A model generated the notes under the pieces. It did no database searches. It saw only the letters and a program-made list of their open reading frames with translations, and was not told the origin of the DNA. Position numbers and translations under genes: made by a program. A stretch of DNA of 64,000 bases from Proteobacteria bacterium UBA2363 (GTDB taxonomy: Bacteria; Pseudomonadota; Gammaproteobacteria; Xanthomonadales; UBA2363). Within the stretch, counting starts at the first letter, position 1, and the number at the start of each line of letters is the position of its first letter. The stretch covers positions 1 to 64,000 of the forward strand of contig DDTN01000028.1 in assembly GCA_002344355.1 (NCBI GenBank). The letters are read 5' to 3'. This document shows, piece after piece, positions 24,745 through 33,655 of this stretch.

Positions 24745-25842
24745 ATGGACGCTACGGCGGGTACCGAGGATGTCCAGGCGCGCCTGCGGGCGATCCGGGC
24801 GCTGTACCTCGACCGTGTGTGGCGCGGCGCGCTGGCGCTTGCGCTGGTCGGCGTGCCCGCCTCGCTGCTGCGCATTCCCGACCTGGGCTGGCAGCCGACC
24901 ATGCTGGTGCATGTGGCCCTGCTGCTCCTGACCGTGGCGGTCAACCTGCGACTGCACGCGCTCGGCCCCCGCTTCAAGGGCCACCTGCTGGTCGCGGTGT
25001 TCTGGATCACCGGGATCAGCGGGTTGCTCAACTTCGGCATGCTGGCCGCCTCGCTCTGGTTCCTCGCGTTCGCCGCAATGGTGGCGGGCACCCTGCACTC
25101 GCTGCGCGCGGGCCTGGCCACCGCCCTGCTGGCACTGGCGGCGATCGCGCTGGCCGGCGTCGGCTACAGCCTGGGCTACCTGCAGATGTCCGTGGACGCC
25201 TCCGCCTACGTGCTGCAGCCGGGTGCCTGGCTGAATCTCACGATCGGTTTCGGCCTGGTGCTGATGGTGATGCTGGTCGGCCTGGGCAGCTACCAGGCGT
25301 CGGTGATGGGCCTGGTCTCGGAGATCGATGCCCAGCGCGATGAGATCTTCAGGCTCGCCAGCCACGACGAGCTGACCGGACTGCCGACCCTGCGCCTGGC
25401 CAACGACCGGGTCGACATGGCGCTGCGCGGGGCGGGCCGGACCGGACAGTCGATGGCGCTGCTGTTCATCGACCTGGACCGCTTCAAGTCGGTCAACGAC
25501 CGTCACGGTCACGAAGCCGGCGACGCCGTCCTGCGCGAGGTCGCCCGTCGCCTTTCGGGCCTGTTGCGGCCGGGCGATACCGCTGCGCGCATCGGCGGCG
25601 ACGAGTTCCTGGTCCTGCTGGCGCCGCCGACCGGCCGCGAGGAGGCCGCCGCGCTCGCGAGGCGGATCGCCGAGGCGCTTGCCTGGCCGCTGGCCTGGCA
25701 GGGCCAGACGTTGCGGATCGGCGCGAGCATCGGCGTCGCGGTGCACCCGGAAGATGGCGACACGGCGCTGCTCCTGCGCCGCCATGCCGACGCGGACATG
25801 TACCGGGACAAGCGCAACCGGAACAACGGCAGTGGTTGCTGA
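24745..25842 (+). CDS. Membrane diguanylate cyclase (GGDEF)
   Basis: This 365-residue protein has an N-terminal membrane part of about six helices (residues 25-195), a short linker helix, then a GGDEF domain. The active-site motif GGDEF is at 284-288. The inhibitory RxxD site (RPGD, 275-278) is exactly five residues before it, so product inhibition should be intact. It makes cyclic di-GMP from GTP at the inner membrane. A GGGAGG ribosome site precedes ATG 24745, and a TAGATT -10 candidate lies at 24707-24712. The sensory signal is unknown. Confidence 0.92.
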   Translation: MDATAGTEDVQARLRAIRALYLDRVWRGALALALVGVPASLLRIPDLGWQPTMLVHVALLLLTVAVNLRLHALGPRFKGHLLVAVFWITGISGLLNFGMLAASLWFLAFAAMVAGTLHSLRAGLATALLALAAIALAGVGYSLGYLQMSVDASAYVLQPGAWLNLTIGFGLVLMVMLVGLGSYQASVMGLVSEIDAQRDEIFRLASHDELTGLPTLRLANDRVDMALRGAGRTGQSMALLFIDLDRFKSVNDRHGHEAGDAVLREVARRLSGLLRPGDTAARIGGDEFLVLLAPPTGREEAAALARRIAEALAWPLAWQGQTLRIGASIGVAVHPEDGDTALLLRRHADADMYRDKRNRNNGSGC

Positions 25843-25851
25843 CCGCTGATC

Positions 25852-25899
25852 GGGGACCGGGGACGGGGGAGCAGGGAGGAGGGAGGAAGGAGGAGAGGA
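25852..25899 (+). other. G-rich purine tract with a G-quadruplex pattern
   Basis: Just after the diguanylate cyclase stop the plus strand reads GGGG-acc-GGGG-ac-GGGGG-agca-GGG (25852-25876). It continues as an almost pure purine run to 25899. Four G runs with loops of two to four bases fit the canonical intramolecular quadruplex pattern. The remainder of the 202-base gap has no gene. Confidence 0.5.
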
Positions 25900-26044
25900 C
25901 TCGCTGGCGGTGCGGGGCGAGCGGTTCGCGTCGGGGCGGCTGGCCTCGACCGCCACGGCATCCGCCGCGCTCGGGGCGCAGCCGGCTTGACCGTGCCGGC
26001 AGGGCCGGCCCAGCATGGCGCGGAACCCGTGGAGCCCACCTGCC

Positions 26045-27757
26045 ATGCATCGTCTGTGCCTGTGTCTCGTCGTGTGCCTGTTGCCGGTTGCCGCCGCCTG
26101 GCCTGCGGCCGGTGCGCCGCCCGGGACAGGCGGCCCCGCCGCACTGGTCCGGATCGCCGACGCCCTGGCGACCTTGCGGCGTCCCCAACCGGGCGAGGAG
26201 GGCGTGGTCGACCATGGCGCCGATGCCGTCGCCGCGCGCCGGGCCATGCTGCGCCGCCTGCAGGCCGAGCACGCCACCCTCGATCCCTCGACCTGGTCCC
26301 GCCCGGACCAGGTCGACTGGCTGGCGCTGCGGGGACAGCTCGACGAACACGATTTCCTGCTGCACGTACAGCAACCCTGGGCGCGCGACCCGGGCTTCTA
26401 TGCCGACCAGCTGCTGCGCCCCGCCTTCACCGCGCTGCCGACGCCGCCCGACCAGGTCGACACGCTGGAAACGGCGCTGCGGCGGGTTCCGGCCCTGCTC
26501 GCCGCCGCCCGACGGAACCTCGACCCGGCCCTGGTGCCTGCCGATTTCGCGCGCCTTGCGCTGTTCAACCTCGAACACGCCGACGGCGTCGGCCACGGCC
26601 ACCCGTACCGGGCGGTGCCGCCTGCCGGCATCCTGGGCTGGTACGACGACCTGCTCGGCCGCGCCCGGCAGCAGCAGCCCGCGCTGGTGCCCGGGATCGA
26701 GGCGGCACGCGCGGCGATCGTGGCGTTCCGCGACTGGCTGGCAGGACAGGCACCGGCGATGACCGCGCCGGCCGGCTTCGGCGAGCGCCTGTTCGACTGG
26801 TACCTGCGCCACGTCAAGTACATGCCCTACCGGGCGCGCGAGATCGAGCGGCTCGGCCAGCGCGAGCTGGAGCGGGTCTGGGCGGCGCGGGCGCTGGAGC
26901 GCCATCGCAACCGCGACCTGCCCGAGCTCGAGCCCGCGGCCGACCGGGCCGACTACGAGGCGCGCGTCGCCGCCGTCGATGCCGACATCCGCGCCTTCCT
27001 GAGCGAGCAGGAGATCATCACCGTGCCCGCCCTGGTGCCGGGCGACTTCCGCCAGGTCGGCTTCAACGTGCCCTGGATCGAGCGGCCGGGCGGGCCGAAC
27101 TTCTGGGAGCACGTGCAGTACCGCGACCCCTCGCCCGACCACTGGCACGCGGTGATCCCGGGCCACCGTTTCGATGCGCTGGTGCTGGCGGCGAACCGCC
27201 ATCCGGTGCGCAGGCACCTGCGCGACGGCGGACGGGCCGAGGGCTGGGCCCTGTACCTGGAGGAAGCGGGATTGCAGCTTGGCTTCTACGATCGCACAGG
27301 GCGCGCGCGCGCCCGCGAGCTGATCTGGGACTTCGCCATCTTCCGGGCGGCCCGGACCATCGGCGACGTGCGCCTGCAGCTCAACGAGATCGACAGCCGG
27401 CAGGCCGCCGCCTACTGGCGCAGCCTGACGCCCAACCTGGACGCCGACGTCGCCCGGGTCGACGCCGAGATCTACCTGCGCCGGCCGCCCGGCTACGGAC
27501 TGGGCTACACGGTCGGCGCCTTCCAGATGCAGAAGCTGCTGGGCGAGCGCGCCCGGCAGCTCGGCGACGACTTCGTGCTGCAGGCGTTCCACGACGCCTT
27601 CATGGCCGCAGGCGGCGTTCCCATCGCGCTGTTCCGCTACGAACTGACCGGGTTCGACGACGAGGTGCGCCCGCTCTGGCGGCGGCCGGAGTTGGCCCGG
27701 CTGCTGGCCGAGGGCGAGGCGGCATCCGACCCGTCGCGCCCGCAAGCGGCCGACTGA
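26045..27757 (+). CDS. Secreted DUF885-family protein with an altered metal motif
   Basis: This 570-residue exported protein has a signal peptide (1-22) and a largely helical body. It resembles DUF885 proteins, a family linked to metallopeptidases. The family core is H-E-x-x-P-G-H with a later EGWALY. Here it reads HAVIPGH (His368 to His374), the glutamate after the first His being alanine, followed by AEGWALYLE (Glu399). The zinc-binding histidines seem kept, but the usual catalytic Glu is not, so activity is uncertain. TGGAG lies upstream of ATG 26045. Confidence 0.75.
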   Translation: MHRLCLCLVVCLLPVAAAWPAAGAPPGTGGPAALVRIADALATLRRPQPGEEGVVDHGADAVAARRAMLRRLQAEHATLDPSTWSRPDQVDWLALRGQLDEHDFLLHVQQPWARDPGFYADQLLRPAFTALPTPPDQVDTLETALRRVPALLAAARRNLDPALVPADFARLALFNLEHADGVGHGHPYRAVPPAGILGWYDDLLGRARQQQPALVPGIEAARAAIVAFRDWLAGQAPAMTAPAGFGERLFDWYLRHVKYMPYRAREIERLGQRELERVWAARALERHRNRDLPELEPAADRADYEARVAAVDADIRAFLSEQEIITVPALVPGDFRQVGFNVPWIERPGGPNFWEHVQYRDPSPDHWHAVIPGHRFDALVLAANRHPVRRHLRDGGRAEGWALYLEEAGLQLGFYDRTGRARARELIWDFAIFRAARTIGDVRLQLNEIDSRQAAAYWRSLTPNLDADVARVDAEIYLRRPPGYGLGYTVGAFQMQKLLGERARQLGDDFVLQAFHDAFMAAGGVPIALFRYELTGFDDEVRPLWRRPELARLLAEGEAASDPSRPQAAD

Positions 27758-27875
27758 GCATCGGCCGCGTGCCCGCCACCGGCCTGCCCGGGCCGGACCG
27801 TTGGCGGCGCTGATCGCCCGGCCCGCTCGCCGCCGATCGATGGCGGAGCCGGGCCACGGCGGCGCCGGCAGCGAA

Positions 27876-27893
27876 GATCGGAAGAATCCGATC
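27876..27893. repeat. REP-like hairpin upstream of the RAYT-like gene
   Basis: GATCGGA (27876-27882), loop AGAA, TCCGATC (27887-27893): a perfect 7-pair hairpin 84 bases before the start of a REP-transposase-like gene. A small hairpin next to such a gene is the usual layout of REP elements. No second copy was noticed in this window. Confidence 0.3.
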
Positions 27894-27977
27894 CGGCAGC
27901 GCGGCGGGATCGGACGCCCGGGTCGCCTGCGGCGGGCATCCTGAAAGCCTGTCGGGTTGCCACGCGGGGTCAGGGTC

Positions 27978-28709
27978 ATGAGTACGGTAGGGTCGCCGGC
28001 CCAGGTGGCGACGGTCCACCTGAGCGTGCGGGGCTGTCATCGGAAGCCCGCCTTCCTGGATGACCGCGACCGCGCATGCCTGCACGCCCTGGCCACCGGC
28101 CTGTCCAGGCGCCAGGCGGTGGCCGTGCATGCCTATCTGCTGATGGACGACCGCATCCACCTGCTGGCCAGCGCGGCCGATCCTGGCGCCGTGGTCCGCC
28201 TGCTGCGCCACCTGCTCGCCTGCCATGACCTGGCGTGGCGGCGGCGCCACGGACGTCCGGCACCGGCCTGGCTGCGGCAGGCACGCGCGAACCGGGTCGA
28301 CTCGATCAGGCAACTGTTCGTCCTGCACCGCTTCCTCGAGCGCCTGCCGGTCGCCAGCGGCCTGGCGCAGGCGCCGGTCAACTACCGCTGGTCGAGCGCG
28401 CGCGCCAGCCTGGGTTGCCGGCACGATCCCCTGCTGACCGCGCATCCGGCCTTCCTGGCCCTGGCGGCGACACCCGCCCAGCGCGCCCTGGCCTGGTCGG
28501 CGTGGCTGGGCCGGGAGGAGGGCGGCCGGCCCCGGCGCCTGGGGTCCTGCCTGCTGAGGGAACGGGCCCTCGGGCAACCCGGATTCGCCCTGCTGCTGGC
28601 GCGCTGGCGGACCGACGCGAAGGCCGGCACCGTGGCGCCGGCGATCAGGGTGGCTGTGGGTCGCGCCGCACCAGCCAGAGCGCGAACAGCGCCGCCGTCA
28701 CGAACATGA
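27978..28709 (+). CDS. REP-associated tyrosine transposase-like protein, catalytic residues altered
   Basis: This 243-residue protein resembles RAYT (Y1-type HUH) proteins. The segment VHAYLLMDDRIHLLAS aligns with the family's ayclMpNHvHLL, and LAQAPVNYRWSSAR with the p-x-x-Y-x-WSS segment. One of the two HUH histidines is arginine. The place often holding the catalytic tyrosine reads HRFLERLP, with Phe. It may be inactive or domesticated. The last 65 bases overlap the opposite-strand symporter gene, so the true end may be earlier. It starts at ATG 27978. Confidence 0.55.
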   Translation: MSTVGSPAQVATVHLSVRGCHRKPAFLDDRDRACLHALATGLSRRQAVAVHAYLLMDDRIHLLASAADPGAVVRLLRHLLACHDLAWRRRHGRPAPAWLRQARANRVDSIRQLFVLHRFLERLPVASGLAQAPVNYRWSSARASLGCRHDPLLTAHPAFLALAATPAQRALAWSAWLGREEGGRPRRLGSCLLRERALGQPGFALLLARWRTDAKAGTVAPAIRVAVGRAAPARARTAPPSRT

Positions 28710-29511
28710 CCAGGCTGTAGATGGCTGCGGGGATGGCCATGGCCGGACTGGCCAGCACGTTGAGCGCGATGTAGATGGCCAGGGTGCCGTTGTGGATGCC
28801 GATTTCCATGGCGATCGCGATCGCCTGCCGGCGCGGCAGGCGCAGGGCCAGCGGCGCCGCATAGCCGGTGCCCATGCTGGCCAGGTTGAAGGCCAGGCAG
28901 GCGAGCCCGACCGCGCCGAGGTAGGCGAGCAGGGTGCTCCAGGCCTGCGCCACGGCAGCCGCCACCAGCAGGGCCAGCACCAGCACCGACAGCACGCGCA
29001 CCGGCCGTTCCATGGCCGCCGCGAAGCCGGGCGCCGACGCCCGCAGGCCCATGCCCAGGCTCACCGGCACGATGATGATCACCGCCACCTCGACGATCTT
29101 GGAGACCGGTGGCGGCACGTACTGACCCTGTCCCAGGAAGAACGCCAGCGACAGGTTGAGGATCAGCGGCAGGGTGAGCAGGCACAGCAGCGAGTTCACC
29201 GCGGTGAGGGTGATGTTGAGGGCGACGTCGCCGCGCGCGAGGTGGCTGTAGATGTTGGCCGCGGCGCCGCCGGGCGAAGCCGCCAGCAGCATCAGGCCCA
29301 CCGCCAGTTCCGGCGGCAGACGCAGCAGCAGGGCCAGGCCGAGCGCGACCCAGGGCAGCACGCCGGTCTGCAGGAACAGGCCGATCAGCACGGCCCGCGG
29401 ATAGCGGGCGATGCGCCGGAAGTCCGCTGCCGTGAGGCCCAGTCCCAGCCCGAACATGATCACCGCCAGCGCCAGCGGCAGCAGCACGGTGGTCAGCAGT
29501 GTCGCCTGCAT
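28645..29511 (-). CDS. Bile acid:sodium symporter-family transporter
   Basis: This 288-residue membrane protein of the BASS/ArsB-like SBF family has nine or ten helices. AASPGGAAANIYSHLARGDVALNITLTAVNS is the conserved first substrate-binding region, written here across residues about 78-108, and EIGIHNGTLAIYIA is the second. Members carry organic anions with sodium. The substrate cannot be fixed. GGAG sits 8 bases before ATG 29511. A longer upstream start would overlap hutD and was rejected. Confidence 0.87.
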   Translation of the reverse strand: MQATLLTTVLLPLALAVIMFGLGLGLTAADFRRIARYPRAVLIGLFLQTGVLPWVALGLALLLRLPPELAVGLMLLAASPGGAAANIYSHLARGDVALNITLTAVNSLLCLLTLPLILNLSLAFFLGQGQYVPPPVSKIVEVAVIIIVPVSLGMGLRASAPGFAAAMERPVRVLSVLVLALLVAAAVAQAWSTLLAYLGAVGLACLAFNLASMGTGYAAPLALRLPRRQAIAIAMEIGIHNGTLAIYIALNVLASPAMAIPAAIYSLVMFVTAALFALWLVRRDPQPP

Positions 29512-29614
29512 GCATCGTCTCCGTCGGATCCCGCGTGGATCGGCTGCCGGCGGGCAGCCTGGCCGGCGCGAAGCTGGCCCGGCCCATGCCGACCTGGCGA
29601 TGGGGCCTGTCCGG

Positions 29615-30205
29615 TCAGGGTGCTGCCGCCAGCGCCTCCAGGTGGGCAAGGATGCCATGACCCCGCGCGACCGCGGGGGGCGTCCAGCCTTCTCCGGAGC
29701 CAGCCAGCAGGGTGTCGCCTGGGCCAAGGTTCGCGCCTGGCCAGCCCAGTTCGCCGGCGAGCAGGTACAGCAGCCAGCACACGGTGGCGCCCCGGATCAC
29801 GGGCGGCCTCCAGCCGGGCAGGGCGACGCGCTGCAGCCGGCCGCACAGGTTGGCGTCGCGCCACATGAGATTCAGCACCCGGGCCGGGGCGGTGTCGGGG
29901 CGGACGTCGACCGGCGCACTGCCCCCGAAGCGGACCTCATCGCCCGCAGCCGACAACGTCCGGATGGCCGTCCCGACGCGCAGCGACAGCGGGCCGCCTT
30001 CTACCAGCATCAGGTGACGGGCGACGCCGGGCAGGATCGAGAAAGGACCCGGGCCGTCGATGTCGGCCAGCGAGAGGCGCCAGTCCCAGTCCGGCAGCTG
30101 GCCATCGATGTCGCCGTCGCGACCGGCCGCTGCGATCACGCGGGTCGACCCGCCACCATTGCGCCAGCGCTCGAGGCGATAGCCGGCGGCGGGCAGCACC
30201 CTCAT
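29615..30205 (-). CDS. hutD: HutD-family protein
   Basis: This 196-residue cupin-like protein of the HutD/Ves family contains YRLERWRNGGGSTRVIA at its N-terminus, DWRLSLADIDGPGPFS and a GDEVRFGG-like turn. HutD is found with histidine-use genes and may limit histidine catabolism. Here no other hut gene is nearby, so the role is open. ATG 30205 follows a possible upstream stop (TGACATG), but the upstream frame is not convincing as a gene. Confidence 0.85.
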   Translation of the reverse strand: MRVLPAAGYRLERWRNGGGSTRVIAAAGRDGDIDGQLPDWDWRLSLADIDGPGPFSILPGVARHLMLVEGGPLSLRVGTAIRTLSAAGDEVRFGGSAPVDVRPDTAPARVLNLMWRDANLCGRLQRVALPGWRPPVIRGATVCWLLYLLAGELGWPGANLGPGDTLLAGSGEGWTPPAVARGHGILAHLEALAAAP

Positions 30206-30629
30206 GTCACCGACCCCGCCGTCCCGCCGCCGGAGCGATGGCCGACAGGCGGCCGATGGCCCCTCGCGAATCGCCGACGGGTGCCTGCTCCGGGCAGGCT
30301 TCGCCCTCCAGGCAGGCGTCGCCCTCCAGGCGCGGAACTGGCGCCGGCGTCCGGCGCAGTCCGTGAGCATCGGGTTTCAAGTGCCCCACCGCTTCTCCGT
30401 GCAGTTGCAACCGCGGGTCCCGGCGCCGGCGCGTGGCGACGCGCGCAGGCCGGACCGCACCAGTGTCGCCGTCGAGGCTCCGTAATGCCACCTCGATCGC
30501 TGCCATCGGCGCCGGGCGCCGGCATCCCCGTCTCCCTGGTCCAGGGCGGCCGGTGCCGATCCGGCGGCGGCACGCCCCGCGCGCGGGGCGACAGCGAGGG
30601 CACCGGTCAGCCGGCGCGGCTGCCGGCGG
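30206..30629. other. 424-base region without a convincing gene, with an 18-bp tandem duplication
   Basis: Between hutD and a lipoprotein gene there are only weak reading frames. A 99-codon minus-strand frame ends one base before the hutD ATG, but its third-base GC is lower than in real genes here and it has no ribosome site. Two tandem 18-base copies (30295-30312 and 30313-30330) differ at one base. Confidence 0.4.
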
Positions 30630-31103
30630 TCAGGTACCCAGGATCCCGTCGGCCAGGTCCGGACACGCCAGGCGCACCCGGCCACCGATGCGATCGGCGA
30701 GCTGGCGGTCGAGTGCCGTGCGGTCCAGACCGATCTCGCTGGCGAAACCGCCCAGCGACATCCGGGCGATCGTCGCGTAGCCCAGCAGCCGACCACATTC
30801 GTCCTGGCCGGCAGGACCCGCCAGACGGACATCCAGGTAGCGCGCGGCGATGTCCACGTAACAGGCCTGGAATGCCCGGGCGGCTTCCGGACGCGCGTCC
30901 GGCGAGTTGCCGGACCGTCCCACCGCGAAACCGACCACGATGCTGCAGGCATGGGTCGGGTTCTCGCCACGGCCGGCGAGGTCCCAGGCCGTCTGCAACC
31001 GGTCGGCGTAGTCAGGGGGGAAGTCCGGCGTCGCGCTGCCGCCACAGGCGGCGAGCAGGACGGCGACGATCGGCAGGGCCGACAGCGGGCGCAAAAGGGG
31101 CAT
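30630..31103 (-). CDS. Lipoprotein of unknown function
   Basis: This 157-residue protein has a signal peptide and the lipobox LLAACG near residue 20, so it should be lipid-anchored. Mature cysteines occur in THACSIV, QACYVD, DECGRL and RLACPD. Four of them could form two disulphides in a small helical domain. GGAG lies at the right distance before ATG 31103. No named family was recognised. It is the gene before hutD on the same strand, 424 bases away. Confidence 0.6.
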   Translation of the reverse strand: MPLLRPLSALPIVAVLLAACGGSATPDFPPDYADRLQTAWDLAGRGENPTHACSIVVGFAVGRSGNSPDARPEAARAFQACYVDIAARYLDVRLAGPAGQDECGRLLGYATIARMSLGGFASEIGLDRTALDRQLADRIGGRVRLACPDLADGILGT

Positions 31104-31421
31104 TACGGGCTCCATGGGCTGGGATCGACCCCGACAGCAACGCAGGCCGCGCGTCCGGACTGTCAGCAGGTGCCCGGTGCCGGCGACTCCCCGGTCCGGG
31201 AATCGCCCGCCAGCCGGGGGATCCGGACGCGCCGACCCGCCGGACTGGTTCACGGCGACCTCCGCAGCGGCGCCCGGAGCCGGGCTGCGTGGCCTGCGAC
31301 GGGGCGATCGGGCGCTGCGATCCCCGGCGACGTCGCGATGAGCGGCCGGTCGCGGGCGAGAAGCCCCGCGGCCAGGCGCGTTGGCCGCGGGGCAGGACGA
31401 TGGCCGGTGCCCGATGCCGGT
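31104..31421. other. 318-base intergenic region
   Basis: This region lies between the lipoprotein gene and the TonB-domain gene, both on the minus strand. Near its right end is the strong hairpin listed separately (31363-31393). No gene or clear promoter was seen in the rest. Confidence 0.4.
31363..31393 (-). terminator. Strong hairpin after the TonB-domain gene
   Basis: GCCCCGCGGCCA (31363-31374), 7-base loop, TGGCCGCGGGGC (31382-31393): twelve perfect pairs, 28 bases past the stop of the TonB-domain gene. On the minus strand it is followed by TTCTC, a weak T-rich end. Confidence 0.6.
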
Positions 31422-32078
31422 TCAGTGCAGGCGGAACACCACCGGCACCTGCACCCAGGCCGCCACCGGCCGGCCCTGCTCGATCGCCGGCTGGAAGCGC
31501 CAGGTGCGCACCGCCGCCAGGGCCGCCTGGTCGAGTTCGCGATGGCCGCTGCTGGCCGCGACCGTGACCGAACGGACCTGGCCGTCGGCCGCCACCAGGA
31601 CCCGGAGCACGGTCTCGCCCTGGAACCCGCGGATGCGCGCGGTGGCCGGATAGCGCGGTTCGCGCACGCGCTCGTAGGCGACACCGCGATCTGCGGGCGC
31701 CGCGGCGGGCATCGCGCCCCGATCAGGGCCGACCAGCGGCAACGGATCCGCCGTCGGAAGGTTGCTTGCCACCGGGCTCGGCAGCGACGGCCCTGGCAGG
31801 ACTTCGGCCAGGCGCGGTGCCGGTCGTGGCGCCGGCACCAGCGCCGGCGTCGCCTCCTCGATCGCCGCCACCGGAACGGCTGGCACCTCGATCGGCGGGG
31901 GTTCGACGATCTCGACGCTCATCACGGGTGCAGGACGGACCGGTGTGGTCGTCGAGGTCGGCACCGTGGCTGCCATCAGGAGCAGGGCGGCTGCGACCCC
32001 ATGCAGGTTGAAGGCGGCCGACAGCGCCCCGACGCGGGGCCAGCGAACCGGTTCGGACACGAGACTGCGAACGCTCAT
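31422..32078 (-). CDS. TonB-domain energy-transfer protein
   Basis: This 218-residue protein has a short cytoplasmic start, one membrane anchor (about 18-40), a proline-rich periplasmic linker (residues 45-130) and a C-terminal TonB domain: REPRYPATARIRGFQGETVLRV, continuing to AVRTWRFQPA and ending VPVVFRL. It should transmit proton-motive force from ExbB/D to an outer-membrane receptor, though neither partner is in the window. The tail is the TonB_C form common in stand-alone TonB-like proteins. GGGAGC precedes ATG 32078. Confidence 0.85.
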   Translation of the reverse strand: MSVRSLVSEPVRWPRVGALSAAFNLHGVAAALLLMAATVPTSTTTPVRPAPVMSVEIVEPPPIEVPAVPVAAIEEATPALVPAPRPAPRLAEVLPGPSLPSPVASNLPTADPLPLVGPDRGAMPAAAPADRGVAYERVREPRYPATARIRGFQGETVLRVLVAADGQVRSVTVAASSGHRELDQAALAAVRTWRFQPAIEQGRPVAAWVQVPVVFRLH

Positions 32079-32406
32079 GACGATGCTCCCGTTGTTCGGC
32101 GTCCCTGCCCGTGGCTCCTGGCCCCACTCATACGCCGGCGATCGCGCGCTGCCCATCCGGAAACGCCAGTCCGTTTGGCGTCCGCTCAGCTTTCCGGGGC
32201 AGGCAGCCAGGGCGCGGCCGCAACCGGCCCGAGCCATGGCCCGGGCACGCGCGGGGCCATGCCCGGGTCGCCCGCGCGACCATGCCGCCTCCTGTCCGTC
32301 ACGTGCGAGCCGTGCATGGACAAGGCCAGGAAGCGGCAACGGAACATTTACGTCGACTGCACGGGGCAAGGCTATGCTGCGCGCCCCGTGCCCGCCGCGA
32401 GCCGCG
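32079..32406. other. 328-base divergent intergenic region
   Basis: This region lies between the TonB-domain and TraB/GumN genes. It holds a nested dyad: outer CCGGAAA (32157-32163) with TTTCCGG (32191-32197), inner ACGCCA (32163-32168) with TGGCGT (32176-32181). A TATGCT -10 candidate for the right-hand gene is at 32373-32378, without a clear -35 box. Confidence 0.4.
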
Positions 32407-33489
32407 ATGCCCATGCCCGCCCAGCCCCGCCACTGCCTCCTGCTGCTGATGGCTGCGGCCGTTGCCGCGCTGGTGACCGCGCCGCACGCCCGGGCGAGCG
32501 GGGAAACACCGGCGCAGTCCGACACGGTGCTGGCCACGGTGCTGGTCACCGGCGACCAGCCCGGGCCGGGACTGTGGCGGATCCGCAAGGGGGACAACAG
32601 CTTCTGGCTGCTGGGCACGGTGTCGCCCCTGCCGCGGCGGATGCGCTGGATGTCGGACGAGGTCGAGGGTCGCATCGCGCTGTCGCAGGTCGTCATCTTC
32701 CCGCCGACGCTGCGCTTCGAGAGCGGCATCGGCCGGGTCCGCGGCCTGTTCCTGCTGCCCTCCCTGCTGAAGGCCAGGAACAATCCGGAGGGCGTCCTTC
32801 TTGCCGATCTGCTGCCGCCAGAGCTGTACTCGCGCTGGCAGGCACTCAAGGCCCGGCACATGCCCCGCAACCGCAGCGTCGAACGCTGGCGCCCGCTGTT
32901 CGCCGCCGACCGACTGTATTCCGAGGCGATCAAGGGCGAGGGCCTGCGGGCAGGGGGCGTTGTCGGGCCCGTGGTGGAACGCGCCGCCCGGCGCAACGAC
33001 GTGCCGACCGAGCAGCCCGCCGTCGAGATCCGCATCGAGGACCCGCGCGGCCTGCTGCGACGCTTCTCGCAGACGGCGCTTGCCGACACCGAGTGCCTGG
33101 ATCTGACCATGGCGCGCCTGGAGCAGGATCTGGACCGCATGCGCGAGCGTGCCAACGCCTGGGCCGTCGGCGACCTCGATCGCCTCTTGGCGCTGGCCGG
33201 CGTCGATCCCGGCCGCGCCTGCTTCGACGCGGTCCTGCAGTCCAGCCTGATCGCCGAGCTCGGGCAGGAGGGTCTTCCCGAGCGCCTGCGCGATGCCTGG
33301 CTGGAAGCCGTCGATGCCGCACTGGCCGCCCATGCGACCAGCTTCGGCATCATGCCCATGAACCTGATGCTGGGCGAGGACGGCGTTCTGGCGGTCCTGA
33401 CGGCGCGCGGCTACACCGTCGATCCGCCCGATGCCGCGGACGCCGGCACGCTGGAGGCCGGCGCGGACCCCGAGTCCGCGCCCGACTGA
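32407..33489 (+). CDS. TraB/GumN-family secreted protein
   Basis: This 360-residue protein has a signal peptide (1-28). The family opening is seen at GLWRIRKGDNSFWLLGTVSPLPRRMRW, split over residues about 58-84. A metal-like GxxH is not evident, as in many GumN members. GumN lies in the xanthan gene cluster of Xanthomonas but is not needed for polymer synthesis, and TraB/Tiki relatives are proposed metalloproteases. ATG 32407 and ATG 32413 are both possible. It is divergent from the TonB-domain gene. Confidence 0.8.
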   Translation: MPMPAQPRHCLLLLMAAAVAALVTAPHARASGETPAQSDTVLATVLVTGDQPGPGLWRIRKGDNSFWLLGTVSPLPRRMRWMSDEVEGRIALSQVVIFPPTLRFESGIGRVRGLFLLPSLLKARNNPEGVLLADLLPPELYSRWQALKARHMPRNRSVERWRPLFAADRLYSEAIKGEGLRAGGVVGPVVERAARRNDVPTEQPAVEIRIEDPRGLLRRFSQTALADTECLDLTMARLEQDLDRMRERANAWAVGDLDRLLALAGVDPGRACFDAVLQSSLIAELGQEGLPERLRDAWLEAVDAALAAHATSFGIMPMNLMLGEDGVLAVLTARGYTVDPPDAADAGTLEAGADPESAPD

Positions 33490-33655
33490 GCGCGGCCGCG
33501 CTCCGCGGCGGGACATCCCTGCGGTGCCCGGCGCCTGCCGGAGCTGGCCGCGGGTTCGGCCGGCTCCGCACCGGGCGGGCTCCGCGTGCCTTCGGGCACG
33601 CCGGACGGCTAGACTCGGGCCGTCAGGCGGCACCACCGTCGCCGCGGAGACCGCC

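Noticed and set aside
30207..30506. 99-codon minus-strand frame ending one base before hutD
   Set aside because: Third-position GC is lower than in real genes here, there is no ribosome site, and the composition is Arg-rich. The close spacing to hutD is the only support.
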